This document shows, piece by piece, positions 51,776 to 60,492 of a stretch of 64,000 nucleotides of DNA (positions are counted from its first letter, which is position 1; each line of letters opens with the position of its first letter). Below the pieces are notes generated by a model. That model searched no databases. It had not been told where the DNA came from and worked only from the letters and a program-made list of their open reading frames with translations. Source of the DNA: Chitinophaga sp. (GTDB taxonomy: Bacteria; Bacteroidota; Bacteroidia; Chitinophagales; Chitinophagaceae). The stretch covers positions 496,001 to 560,000 of the forward strand of contig NZ_JAGHZS010000006.1 in NCBI RefSeq assembly GCF_017745275.1. Direction: 5' to 3'. The position numbers were made by a program, and so were the translations under genes.

Positions 51776-53677
51776 ATGAGCGAAAACAACATTTCTAACG
51801 AACAAAACGCTGAACAACAGGCTCCGCAAGCAGTTGCGGCTGAAACAGCGACACCAAAGGCTCCTGTAGCTAAAGTTGAAACCGCACACGACGATTTCGA
51901 CTGGAGCGTTGACAAACGTAACGTTTCTTCTTACAGCAAAGAAGAAAAAGAAAAGTACGACCAGACTTACGACAGCACTTTCAAAGTGTTTGAAGAAAAC
52001 AGCCTGCTGACAGGTACTGTTGTAGGTTTAACCAACACAGACGTAGTTATCAACATCGGATTCAAATCTGATGGTTTGATCTCTCTGAACGAATTCCGTG
52101 ATTTACCAGGTCTGCGCATCGGCGACGAAGTAGAAGTACTGGTAGTGGAAAAAGAAGACCGCGATGGTAACCTGCACCTGAGCCGTAAACAAGCTCGTCA
52201 AAAACGTGCATGGGAAAAAATCGTGGAAGTTTACAAAACAGGCGAAGTGGTTACTGGTACCGTTACCAGCAAAACCAAAGGCGGCTTGATCGTAGACGTG
52301 TATGGTATGGAAACATTCTTACCAGGTTCACAGATCGATGTGAAACCAGTTACCGATTACGACCAGTTTGTAGGCAAAACTATGGAGTTCAAGGTGGTGA
52401 AAGTAAACGAAACCATCCGCAACGCCGTTGTTTCCCACAAAGCGCTCATCGAAAGCGATATCGAACAACAAAGAGTGGATATCATCAGCAAACTGGAGAA
52501 AGGCCAGGTGTTGGAAGGTACCATCAAAAATATCACCGACTTCGGTGCGTTCATCGACCTGGGTGGTCTGGACGGCTTGCTGTATATCACCGATATCAGC
52601 TGGGGCCGTATCTCCCATCCGAGCGAAGTGCTCCAGATGGATCAGAAAATCAACGTTGTTGTGCTTGACTTCGATGACGAAAAACGTCGCATAAGCCTCG
52701 GTTACAAACAACTGACTCCGCATCCGTGGGATACTTTACCAGCTACTATCACCGAAGGTGCTAAAGTGAAAGGTAAAGTAGTTAACATCGAAGACTACGG
52801 TGCATTCCTGGAAATCATGCCAGGTGTGGAAGGTCTGGTTCACGTATCTGAAATCTCCTGGGCTTCTACCCCTATCAACGCTAAAGAATTCTTCAAATTA
52901 GGAGAAGAATACGAAGCAGTGGTAGTTACCCTGAGCAAAGACGAGCGCAAAATGAGCCTGTCTATCAAGCAACTGACAGAAGATCCATGGTCTACTATCG
53001 AAACTAAATTCCCAGTGGATAGCCGTCACAAAGGTATCGTGAAAAACATCACTCCTTATGGCGTATTCGTTGAACTGGAAACCGGTATCGGTGGCATGAT
53101 CCACATCTCTGACCTGAGCTGGATCAAACGCTTCAACCACCCATCTGAATACACTAAAGTAGGTAGCGAAATAGATGTAGTGATCCTGGGTATTGACAAA
53201 GACAACCGCAAACTGAGCCTCGGTCACAAACAGATCGAAGAAGATCCATGGAACACCTTCGAAACTATCTTCCCGATCAACTCTATCCACGAAGGTACAG
53301 TTGTGAAGAAAGATGATAAAGGTGCTACTGTTCAACTGCAGTACGGTCTGGAAGCTTACGCTCCTGCTCGTCACCTGAGAACTGAAGATGAAAAACCAAT
53401 CAACGTTGAAGACGTGAAAGAATTCATGATCATCGAATTCGATCGCTCTGAAAAACGTATCCTGGTTTCTCATACCAGAGTTTGGGAAAAAGCACAGGCT
53501 GAAGAAAAACAGGCTGTTGTTAGAGAGAAGAAAGAAGAAGCAGACAAAACTCGTAAAGCAGTGAAAAACATCCAGGGTAAAGTAGAAAAAGCTACTTTAG
53601 GTGATCTGGGCGCTTTAGCTGAACTGAGAGAAAAACTGAAACAATCTGAAGGTGGCGAAGAAAAAAGCGCACAATAA
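51776..53677 (+). CDS. rpsA: 30S ribosomal protein S1
   Basis: S1 brings mRNA to the small ribosomal subunit, important in Bacteroidota where Shine-Dalgarno signals are weak. The 633-residue protein has an acidic N-terminal extension and six S1 repeats, each with the GxxxxG pattern, for example GTVVGLTNTDVVINIGFKS, GTIKNITDFGAFIDLGG, GKVVNIEDYGAFLEIMPG and GIVKNITPYGVFVELETG, then a less conserved sixth, and a charged C-terminal tail. The gene is well optimised in codon use, typical of ribosomal proteins, and ends with a strong terminator. Confidence 0.95.
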   Translation: MSENNISNEQNAEQQAPQAVAAETATPKAPVAKVETAHDDFDWSVDKRNVSSYSKEEKEKYDQTYDSTFKVFEENSLLTGTVVGLTNTDVVINIGFKSDGLISLNEFRDLPGLRIGDEVEVLVVEKEDRDGNLHLSRKQARQKRAWEKIVEVYKTGEVVTGTVTSKTKGGLIVDVYGMETFLPGSQIDVKPVTDYDQFVGKTMEFKVVKVNETIRNAVVSHKALIESDIEQQRVDIISKLEKGQVLEGTIKNITDFGAFIDLGGLDGLLYITDISWGRISHPSEVLQMDQKINVVVLDFDDEKRRISLGYKQLTPHPWDTLPATITEGAKVKGKVVNIEDYGAFLEIMPGVEGLVHVSEISWASTPINAKEFFKLGEEYEAVVVTLSKDERKMSLSIKQLTEDPWSTIETKFPVDSRHKGIVKNITPYGVFVELETGIGGMIHISDLSWIKRFNHPSEYTKVGSEIDVVILGIDKDNRKLSLGHKQIEEDPWNTFETIFPINSIHEGTVVKKDDKGATVQLQYGLEAYAPARHLRTEDEKPINVEDVKEFMIIEFDRSEKRILVSHTRVWEKAQAEEKQAVVREKKEEADKTRKAVKNIQGKVEKATLGDLGALAELREKLKQSEGGEEKSAQ

Positions 53678-53700
53678 GATCCCGTTTCATTAAATAATAA

Positions 53701-53738
53701 ATCCCGCTTCGAGTAACATCGAAGCGGGATTTTTTTTT
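53701..53738 (+). terminator. Intrinsic terminator of rpsA
   Basis: ATCCCGCTTCGA (53701-53712) pairs perfectly with TCGAAGCGGGAT (53719-53730) and is followed by TTTTTTTT. It lies 23 bases after the rpsA stop. Confidence 0.95.
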
Positions 53739-53903
53739 GAGCAGAATTAATACCTTTCCATGTAAAAAAAGTAACGGCAGGATAGTATAGATGACGCTGA
53801 TTAGATGTATTAATACTGTACCTTCTTAAGTGATCGTGCTTATGAATTTGTTAGTTCTGTTGAAGTAAAATATTTTTAACGTATAATTTTTTCTGAACTT
53901 GCT

Positions 53904-54909
53904 ATGAGCAATAATATTCAATATACACCGCAACAATTATATGCTGCTATTGCGAAGATTATAGTAGAGTCCAAGGCGAAAGTTTACAAAAGTACAAATA
54001 CCATTTTTGTTGAAAATGTATTGGGAAATAGGACGACTTATTATAGAAGAGGAATAGAAAGGACAAAGTAGAGCAGAATATGGTCAGGGGACTTTAAAAA
54101 GTCTGGCTTTGCAGTTGACATTGGAATTCGGGAAAGGCTTCGATGTCAGCAATTTACAAAACATGCGAAATTTTTATCAGGTATTTGAGATTTGGGACGC
54201 AGTGCGTCCTGAATTGAGTTGAACACATTATAGAATCATTACCAGAATTAAGGATCAACAACTTAGAGATAGATACATCGCATATGCTATTGAAGGAAAC
54301 TGGAATACGAGAACCCTCCAACGTAATATTGATAGTCAATACTTGGGAAGACTACTTAAGTTTCCTGAGCAAGTACCCAAAGAACCAGCTCATTTTGTTA
54401 AGGATCCCTATCTCTTTGAGTTTTTAGGATTTCCGGGAGATCTAAATCAAACCGAAACCAGGATTGAATCTGCCTTGATAACAAACCTGCAGCAATTTTT
54501 GATGGAACTAGGTAAAGGCTTTGCTTTTGTGGCAAGGCAACAGCATATCGTTACAGAAACATCTGATTTTTTTATTGATCTGGTGTTTTATAACTATTAT
54601 CTTAAATGTTTCGTTTTGCTGGACCTCAAAACACATCGATTAACTCATGAAGCAATAGGCCAAATGGATATGTATGTGCGGATGTATAATGACCTTAAAA
54701 AGGGAAATGATGACAATCCTACCATTGGAATTATTTTATGCACAGAAAAAGATGAAACTATTGTAAAATACTCGGTAATGAGCGAAAATCAACAACTGTT
54801 TGCCAGCAAATATCGGCTTTATCTTCCTGATGAAAATGAATTAAAACAGTTGATAGAGGCAGACAGAGTAAAACTCGAATTAGATGCTGTAGATAAGCAG
54901 GAAGTTTAA
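53904..54909 (+). pseudogene. Decayed DUF1016/YhcG-type PDDEXK nuclease gene
   Basis: The full-length family protein can be traced across the region with three lesions. Reading starts at ATG 53904 (SNNIQYTPQQLYAAIAKIIV) and continues to about VYKSTNTIFVE. An extra base near 54014-54018 then shifts the frame; the next frame gives MYWEIGRLIIEEE, then TAG at 54055 (normally Gln), then GQSRAEYGQGTLKSLALQL and GKGFDVSNLQNMRNFYQVF, then TGA at 54220 in place of the Trp of LSWTHYR. From there the frame is open to the end, with the nuclease core (SDFFIDLVFYNYYLKCFVLL, DLKTHRL). The intact C-terminal part from about 54223 on may still be expressed, but it lacks the N-terminal domain. Confidence 0.9.
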
Positions 54910-54916
54910 CGCTTTC

Positions 54917-55681
54917 TTACTCAAATATCGCTACAACCCTTGCCGGCGCCGCACTTGCTCCTTTTATCTTCAGCGGAAATACACTCACTTTAAATCCATA
55001 AGCCGGTAATGCGCCCAGGTTCACCAACTGCTCCATATGACAGTATTCTTTCTGTTGCCCTACCAGGTGCGCCTGCCAGAAATAATTATCTCGTTGATGG
55101 GCTTTTGCCTGCTGTGCCATGTACTTTAGCGGCAAATCAAATCCCCACTGATCAATCCCCATCACTTTCACTCCCTGGTCTATCAGCCAGTGCGTGGCTT
55201 CCGCGCTCATACCCGTGCCGCGCATAGGATATTCTTTGGTGCCGATATATTGATCACGACCAGTATGAATCAGCACAATGGTACCCGGTGAAATCACAGC
55301 ACCGCTTTTTTCCAGATCGGCACGTATATCCGCTACCGTTATTTCCTCGAAGTCCGCTTTATGTGTCATATTCAATACTACGCCATTGCCGTAGCACCAT
55401 TCCAATGGTATTTCATCAATGGTTTTGGCAGGTTCGCCATTTACGGTAGGCGCGTAATGCCACGGCGCATCAATGTGTGTGGCAGCGTGTACACCCATAC
55501 CTATGATTTTGTCATCCGCCCAGCCCTCAAATCCTTTAGGAAAAAGCTTTGCAGGGAGCCCAATAAAAAAGCGGATCAGGCCTTTACTCTGCTTATGTGT
55601 TTTGTGCTTTATTTTGATCCGCATAAACCAGGGATCCTGCTTGTTGTAAGCAATCGTTTTGGAGAGGTCAATGATTTTCAT
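54917..55681 (-). CDS. Cyclase-family metal-dependent hydrolase
   Basis: This 254-residue protein belongs to the cyclase/kynurenine formamidase-like family. The metal site is HAATHIDAPWHY (HxxxHxD then His), with GTIVLIHTGRDQY and IDQWGFDLPLKYM following. Members hydrolyse N-formylkynurenine, isatin or other amides, so the substrate cannot be told. It starts MKIIDLSKTIAYNKQDPWF. It is convergent with the DUF1016 remnant, with 7 bases between the stops, and is a single gene. Confidence 0.88.
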   Translation of the reverse strand: MKIIDLSKTIAYNKQDPWFMRIKIKHKTHKQSKGLIRFFIGLPAKLFPKGFEGWADDKIIGMGVHAATHIDAPWHYAPTVNGEPAKTIDEIPLEWCYGNGVVLNMTHKADFEEITVADIRADLEKSGAVISPGTIVLIHTGRDQYIGTKEYPMRGTGMSAEATHWLIDQGVKVMGIDQWGFDLPLKYMAQQAKAHQRDNYFWQAHLVGQQKEYCHMEQLVNLGALPAYGFKVSVFPLKIKGASAAPARVVAIFE

Positions 55682-55778
55682 AGCTGTTGAGAAGGGGTGT
55701 TTGTTTTTTCGCTTAGGACGGGATTAGACTGATTATCCTCAATAAATCATCAGTCTAATCCTGTCACAGGACAAAAAG

Positions 55779-56438
55779 TTATTTTATCAATAAAGACAAC
55801 TTTGCATCGTTAAATTCCAGCAGGCTATCTAATTGCATATTCGCCAACGCGTAGCGAGGATCCTTTCGGTTATGCGCCTCCGGCACCACTACGGTGACCA
55901 TGCGGGCAGCTTTGGCAGCCGTCATACCGGTAACAGAGTCTTCAAAGGCAATACAGTCCAGCGGATCGCTACCCAGCGCCTTGGCGCAGGCCAGGTACAC
56001 TGCCGGATGGGGTTTGCCATAATCTTCAAATTCCGCAGAATATACTGCCTGGAAAGCATCCTTTATTTGTAAGTGATCCAGTACCGCGTTGATCAGGCGT
56101 AGGGGAGAAGAAGAAGCCAGGCCTATCTTGAAATCTTTCTCCTTAAAATATTGCAGGATATAATGCAAACCCTCCATAGGCGAGCCTTCTGCAATGATTT
56201 TTGCAATAACGCTGTCGATGATTTCATTGACTACCCGCTCCGGACTTTTTCCTTCCCATTTATAATAGTTATGCCAATAGCTCACCACTTCCTTGGTACG
56301 TAACCCGGTGGTTAAATGCGTCAGCTCCGGGGAAAGCTGCACACCTACGGTGGCAAATACCTCCCGCATAGCGATGCCCCACAATGGTTCTGAATCTATC
56401 AGCAGGCCATCCATATCAAATATTACCGTGTCTAACAT
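55779..56438 (-). CDS. HAD-superfamily phosphatase (beta-phosphoglucomutase/hexitol phosphatase-like)
   Basis: The 219-residue protein has all HAD motifs: DMDGLLIDSEP (motif I, nucleophile Asp), GLASSSPLRLI (motif II, with SSS), KPHPAVYLACAKALG (motif III Lys) and CIAFEDSVTGMTAAKAA (motif IV). A helical cap of the C1 type lies at about 15-85. The motifs match the HxpB/YniC subgroup acting on sugar or sugar-alcohol phosphates. It lies upstream of the cyclase gene in the same orientation, separated by 97 bases. Confidence 0.9.
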   Translation of the reverse strand: MLDTVIFDMDGLLIDSEPLWGIAMREVFATVGVQLSPELTHLTTGLRTKEVVSYWHNYYKWEGKSPERVVNEIIDSVIAKIIAEGSPMEGLHYILQYFKEKDFKIGLASSSPLRLINAVLDHLQIKDAFQAVYSAEFEDYGKPHPAVYLACAKALGSDPLDCIAFEDSVTGMTAAKAARMVTVVVPEAHNRKDPRYALANMQLDSLLEFNDAKLSLLIK

Positions 56439-56712
56439 ATACTTCCTTTAATGCGCGGCAAAGATAAGAAGAACTATGGGCAGATGCCAGTGGAATTGAT
56501 GTGTACCGCCCGCAACCATCCGGCGGTATCCATCTTCCCCATAACAATATGTTATACCGGATAAGCTTTGGTTATTATGCCACTGCACAAGTTCGCCGCC
56601 AAATTTCCCTCAATTCCTTTGTGGTACTGCATTTAAACGAAATTTCCCATATTTCTCCCCGTCCTCCGCCAATTTCCCCCTTTTTTGGGGCCTTATTAAA
56701 CGCTAAAAAAGT
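56439..56712. other. Divergent intergenic region upstream of the sulfite reductase leader
   Basis: This stretch lies between the HAD gene and the leader promoter. It contains no clear gene or strong structure. The reading frame that crosses it is simply an upstream extension of the leader peptide frame. Confidence 0.4.
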
Positions 56713-56743
56713 TTTGGAAAGATGGGCTGCATTTATATCTTTG
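56713..56743 (+). promoter_or_regulatory. Promoter of the sulfite reductase/siroheme operon
   Basis: TTTG (56713-56716), then 19 bases, then TATCTTTG (56736-56743) is an exact Bacteroidota promoter. Transcription would start near 56750, about 20 bases before the leader peptide start and 230 bases before the structural gene. Confidence 0.75.
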
Positions 56744-56770
56744 TATTACTCTACTAAAATTATAGGGAAT

Positions 56771-56839
56771 ATGGGTAATGAAATGAAAATGTGTCGCAGT
56801 AATCGTTGTTGTTCTACAACATCTGCGAGGCGCGTGTAA
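56771..56839 (+). CDS. Cysteine-containing leader peptide (22 residues)
   Basis: A short frame starts at ATG 56771, about 20 bases after the predicted transcription start, and ends at TAA 56839. It begins MGNEMKMCRSNRCCS, with cysteines at positions 8, 13 and 14 and arginines around them. Upstream small frames with cysteine codons before cysteine- and sulfur-assimilation genes are expected for ribosome-mediated attenuation. Its last codons contain GCGAGGC (56825-56831), which can pair with the left arm of the terminator that follows. It has not been matched to a known leader family; ATG 56783 and 56789 are possible alternative starts. Translation is inferred from position and context. Confidence 0.65.
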   Translation: MGNEMKMCRSNRCCSTTSARRV

Positions 56840-56918
56840 TAAGAAATACCAGTGATCAGCTTACTGTAAATCATCATTATACGAGGCCTCCGCAAATTCC
56901 CGGGGGCTTTTTGATTTT
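56825..56918 (+). promoter_or_regulatory. Putative cysteine attenuator: antiterminator and terminator
   Basis: The terminator has GCCTCC (56886-56891) pairing with GGGGGC (56902-56907, one G-T pair), followed by TTTTTGATTTT. The alternative pairing joins GCGAGGC (56825-56831, end of the leader frame) with GCCTC(C)GC (56886-56893) over seven pairs with one bulged C, and would prevent the terminator. A ribosome stalled at the Cys codons leaves GCGAGGC free; one that reaches the stop covers it. So low cysteine would allow read-through into sulfite reductase. The exclusive pairings are visible in sequence; the mechanism is inferred. Confidence 0.65.
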
Positions 56919-56979
56919 AATACGAACGACCAGCAGCCCCATAAAAAATTGCTTTTACCACCACCTGAAAATACATTTT

Positions 56980-59091
56980 ATGCAAAGCTTCAGAACAGAA
57001 CTAGAAAATCCGATTGTACAACAAGATATTATAGACCTGGAAAAGAAGATTCGCCTGTTCCGCGAAGGCGCTATTACGGACGAAAAATTCCGCAGCCTGC
57101 GTTTGGCGAGAGGAGTGTATGGACAACGTCAGCCTGGTGTACAAATGGTGCGTATCAAATTACCTTACGGTAAAATGACCCTGCAACAATGGAACCGCAT
57201 CACCGAAGTTTCTGATGAATATGCAACCAGCAACCTGCACCTCACCACCCGCCAGGATGTGCAGATTCACTATGTGAGCCTCGATAGAACACCTGAACTC
57301 TGGTCAAAACTGGAAGAAGATAGTATCACCATCCGTGAAGCCTGCGGTAATACTGTTCGTAACATTACTGCCTCAGACCGCGCCGGTATTGATCCGGAAG
57401 AACCATTTGACGTAACACCATACGCAGATGCTACCTTCCGCTATTTTCTCCGCAACCCGGTAAGCCAGGAAATGGGACGTAAAATAAAAATCTCTTTTTC
57501 CTCTTCCGAGAAAGATACTGCCTGGTCATTTATGCACGACTTTGGCATGATCCCTAAAGTTAAAATCATAGACGGCAAAGAAGTACGCGGCTTCAAAGTA
57601 TTGGTAGGCGGCGGTTTGGGCGCACAACCCTTTCTCGCTAAAACGGTATACGAATTCCTCGAAGCAGATTTGCTCATCCCTTATATAGAAAATGTACTGC
57701 GCGTATTTGATCGCTACGGCGAAAGAACCAGCAGGAACAAAGCTCGCATGAAGTTCCTGATCCAGAAAATAGGTATCGAGGAATTTGAGCGACTGGTTAA
57801 AGAAGAATATAAAGCGGTAAAAGTAAAAAGCGTGCCTATTGATGCAGATGCCTGGGTAGCCACTGCTCCTCCGCAAGTTGGTACTGTACCTGCTTATACC
57901 ATCAAGGATCCGAAGAAATACGAAGCATGGAAAATCACCAACGTCTTCGAACAAAAGCAAAAAGGCTATTTCGGTGCATACGTGAAAATCACCCTGGGCA
58001 ACATTGGCTCCGCTATCAGTCGTCAGTTGATTGAAGCGTTGCGTCCCGTGATTGCAGACGATGTACGCGTTACCGCCAACCAGGGCCTGCTGCTCAAATA
58101 CATACTGCCAGAGCACCTGCCATATGTATACAGCGCATTGGAAGCCGCTGGTTTCGCAGAACCAGGATTCGACAGCATCGCCGACATTACTGCCTGCCCT
58201 GGTACGGATACCTGTAACCTCGGTATCTCCAGCAGCACTGGTATCGCGAAAGTGCTGGAAGATGTTATAAAGGATGAATTTCCCGACCTGGTGTATAATA
58301 AAGACATCAAAATTAAGATCAGCGGATGCATGAACTCCTGCGGCCAGCATGGTATTGCCAGCATCGGCTTCCACGGTAGCTCCATGAAGAGCGGTGGTAA
58401 AGTATTACCAGCCCTGCAGGTACTGCTGGGTGGTGGTATTGTGGGAGATGGTGTTGGCCGTGTAGCAGATAAGGTGATAAAAGTTCCCAGCCGCCGCGGT
58501 CCGGACGTATTACGCAGTTTGCTGCACGACTACGAAATCAATGGCGGCGAACACGAACTGTTCAATGAATATTACGATCGCCAGGGCGAAAAATATTTCT
58601 ACGAGCTGCTGAAACCTTTGGCAGATCTCACTACCCTCACCGCCGGCGACTTTGTTGACTGGGGCCAGGCACAGGATTACGCCACAGCCATTGGCGTCGG
58701 AGAGTGTGCGGGGGTAATCATCGACCTGGTAGCCACCCTGCTGCTGGAAGCGGAAGAAAAGATAGAACTGGCCAGTGCTGCCATCATCAACGGTGCTTAT
58801 GCCGATGGTATCTATCATACCTACTCTTCTTTTGTACAAGGTGCAAAAGCCCTGCTGCTGGGAGAAGGCGTAAGCGGTAATACGCAGATTGGTATTATCA
58901 ACGACTTCGATAAACACTTTGTTGCTACCGGTAAATTCAGCTTCGATCCCGACTTTAAATCAACTGTATTGCAGATTAACGGGAACGAGCCTACGGAAAG
59001 TTTCGCTAAAACTTATTTCGAACAGGCACATGCTTTTTACAAAGCAGCACAGGCGTATCGTCAGAAGTCCAGCGAATTGGTACAGGCGTAA
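56980..59091 (+). CDS. Siroheme-dependent sulfite (or nitrite) reductase
   Basis: The 703-residue hemoprotein reduces sulfite to sulfide with six electrons at a coupled siroheme/[4Fe-4S] site. Cluster cysteines are in TACPGTDTCNLG (Cys-x5-Cys) and SGCMNSCGQHG (Cys-x3-Cys). The N-terminal half has LRLARGVYGQRQPGVQMVR and TSNLHLTTRQDVQIHYV, repeated in weaker form (VTANQGLLLKYI) in the second half as in all siroheme reductases. A C-terminal region of about 130 residues (AIGVGECAGVIIDLV onward) is helical. The ATG at 56980 is chosen because family homology starts there; the frame opens earlier at 56806. Sulfite rather than nitrite is favoured by the cysteine leader and the siroheme genes following. 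Confidence 0.88.
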   Translation: MQSFRTELENPIVQQDIIDLEKKIRLFREGAITDEKFRSLRLARGVYGQRQPGVQMVRIKLPYGKMTLQQWNRITEVSDEYATSNLHLTTRQDVQIHYVSLDRTPELWSKLEEDSITIREACGNTVRNITASDRAGIDPEEPFDVTPYADATFRYFLRNPVSQEMGRKIKISFSSSEKDTAWSFMHDFGMIPKVKIIDGKEVRGFKVLVGGGLGAQPFLAKTVYEFLEADLLIPYIENVLRVFDRYGERTSRNKARMKFLIQKIGIEEFERLVKEEYKAVKVKSVPIDADAWVATAPPQVGTVPAYTIKDPKKYEAWKITNVFEQKQKGYFGAYVKITLGNIGSAISRQLIEALRPVIADDVRVTANQGLLLKYILPEHLPYVYSALEAAGFAEPGFDSIADITACPGTDTCNLGISSSTGIAKVLEDVIKDEFPDLVYNKDIKIKISGCMNSCGQHGIASIGFHGSSMKSGGKVLPALQVLLGGGIVGDGVGRVADKVIKVPSRRGPDVLRSLLHDYEINGGEHELFNEYYDRQGEKYFYELLKPLADLTTLTAGDFVDWGQAQDYATAIGVGECAGVIIDLVATLLLEAEEKIELASAAIINGAYADGIYHTYSSFVQGAKALLLGEGVSGNTQIGIINDFDKHFVATGKFSFDPDFKSTVLQINGNEPTESFAKTYFEQAHAFYKAAQAYRQKSSELVQA

Positions 59092-59121
59092 TTATTCATT
59101 CATCAACACAAAAACCGACTC

Positions 59122-59898
59122 ATGCAAAATATACAACCCAAACTCACATTGATAGGTGCAGGCCCAGGCGATCCGGAATTGATCACTGTTAAAGGGTTAA
59201 AAGCCATTCAAAACGCCAGAGTAATCCTTTATGACGCATTGTCCAGCAACGAACTGCTGGACCATGCGCCGGCTAACTGCCTTCGCCGGTTTGTAGGTAA
59301 GCGCGCAGGCATGCACGTTTATTCACAGGATGAAATAAACAGGATGATTGTAAAATATGCATTGACCTATGGCAGCGTGGTACGCCTGAAAGGGGGCGAC
59401 TCGTTTGTATTTGGTCGTGGTCAGGAAGAAATTGCTTTTGCACAACAGTTCGGGATTACCGCGGAAGTAATTCCCGGGATTTCCAGCGCCATTTCAGTAC
59501 CGGGTGTGAACAAAATTCCGGTAACGGCGCGCAATGTCAGCGAAGGTTTTTGGGTAATTACCGGGAACACACAGAACGGCAATTTATCCCGCGACCTGGA
59601 CCATGCCATCAGTGCTAACACCACCGTGATAATCCTGATGGGAATGAGTAAATTAGCAGAAATTGCACAGATCTACAGCGCAGCAGGAAAAGGGAAAACC
59701 CCTGCCGCTATTATCCAGAATGGTACATTGCCCACTCAGAAAATGGGCGTAGGTAACGTGGCCGACCTGCTGGAAATAGCCGCTACGCACGATCTGCACA
59801 ACCCTGCGGTATTGGTAATCGGTGAAGTAGTGAGCTTCCACGAAGCATTCCAGGCCTTAAAAAGCAAGGTGTCAGAAGAACTTAAAATTGCCGTATAA
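59122..59898 (+). CDS. cobA: Uroporphyrinogen-III C-methyltransferase
   Basis: This enzyme adds two methyl groups from SAM to uroporphyrinogen III, giving precorrin-2, the first step to siroheme. The 258-residue protein begins with LTLIGAGPGDPELITVKGL (SAM-binding GxGxG) and has VILYDALSSNELL, VRLKGGDSFVFGRGQEE and GITAEVIPGISSAISVPG, all hallmarks of the tetrapyrrole methylase family. It lies 30 bases after the reductase gene and overlaps the next gene at its stop (ATAATGG; TAA/ATG share one base), so the siroheme genes are translated together. Confidence 0.94.
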   Translation: MQNIQPKLTLIGAGPGDPELITVKGLKAIQNARVILYDALSSNELLDHAPANCLRRFVGKRAGMHVYSQDEINRMIVKYALTYGSVVRLKGGDSFVFGRGQEEIAFAQQFGITAEVIPGISSAISVPGVNKIPVTARNVSEGFWVITGNTQNGNLSRDLDHAISANTTVIILMGMSKLAEIAQIYSAAGKGKTPAAIIQNGTLPTQKMGVGNVADLLEIAATHDLHNPAVLVIGEVVSFHEAFQALKSKVSEELKIAV

Positions 59899-60491
59899 TG
59901 GAAGAAAACCAATTATTCCCGGTGTTTTTCAAATTGCACCGCCTGCATGTACTCGTAGTAGGCGGTGGAAATATCGGACTGGAAAAAGCCAATGCCATGC
60001 TGGAGAATTGCCCTGATGCAACCATCACCATCGTGTCATTGGATTTTTTGCCTGAACTGAAAGCACTGACACGCCAGTATCCTAATATTGCCCTGGTGCA
60101 GAAATCCTTTTCCTGCGGCGATTTGCTGGGGAAAGACCTGGTAATAGCTGCTACCAACGACAAAACCTTTAATTATCATGTTTGGGAGAAAGCCAAATGC
60201 AGCAAAGTGCTGATCAATGTGGCCGACACACCGGAGTTATGTGATTTTTATCTGGGCTCTATTGTCAGGAAAGGAAATCTTAAAATCGCCATCTCTACCA
60301 ATGGTAAATCACCTACCATTGCCAAACGCCTCAAACAGGTATTGCAGGAAGCTATTCCGGATACACTGGATGAAGTCCTCAACAAATTATCACTGATCCG
60401 TGATAAATTATCCGGCGATTTTGCCAGCAAGGTCAGGAAGCTGAACAGCATTACAGATGTGCTGGTAAAGCCCGAAAGTGAAGAAGTATAA
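59898..60491 (+). CDS. Precorrin-2 dehydrogenase/sirohydrochlorin ferrochelatase (siroheme synthase)
   Basis: The 197-residue Met8p/CysG-N type protein oxidises precorrin-2 with NAD and inserts iron, finishing siroheme. The N-terminal Rossmann motif is LHVLVVGGGNIGLEKA; the conserved LVIAATNDKTFN and VLINVADTPELCDFYLGSI strings carry the catalytic Asp region, and KIAISTNGKSPTIAKRLK follows. Its start overlaps the cobA stop. Together the three genes make a sulfite reductase and its own cofactor, a self-contained module. Confidence 0.92.
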   Translation: MEENQLFPVFFKLHRLHVLVVGGGNIGLEKANAMLENCPDATITIVSLDFLPELKALTRQYPNIALVQKSFSCGDLLGKDLVIAATNDKTFNYHVWEKAKCSKVLINVADTPELCDFYLGSIVRKGNLKIAISTNGKSPTIAKRLKQVLQEAIPDTLDEVLNKLSLIRDKLSGDFASKVRKLNSITDVLVKPESEEV

Positions 60492-60492
60492 G

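Noticed and set aside
54343..54909. Complete small gene encoding a 188-residue nuclease-like protein
   Set aside because: Upstream sequence clearly encodes the missing N-terminal part of the same family in broken frames, so this is the tail of a pseudogene.
56501..56770. A 112-residue protein ending at 56839
   Set aside because: The promoter at 56713-56743 would start transcription after most of this frame; only the last 22 codons fall within the message, which is the leader peptide.
56806..56979. Longer sulfite reductase start at 56806
   Set aside because: The extra 58 codons overlap the leader peptide in another frame and cross the terminator, and have no family homology. ATG 56980 fits the family start.
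59100..60490. Cobalamin biosynthesis role for the CobA-type gene
   Set aside because: Only siroheme-specific partners follow, and a siroheme enzyme precedes; no other cobalamin gene or cobalamin riboswitch is visible.
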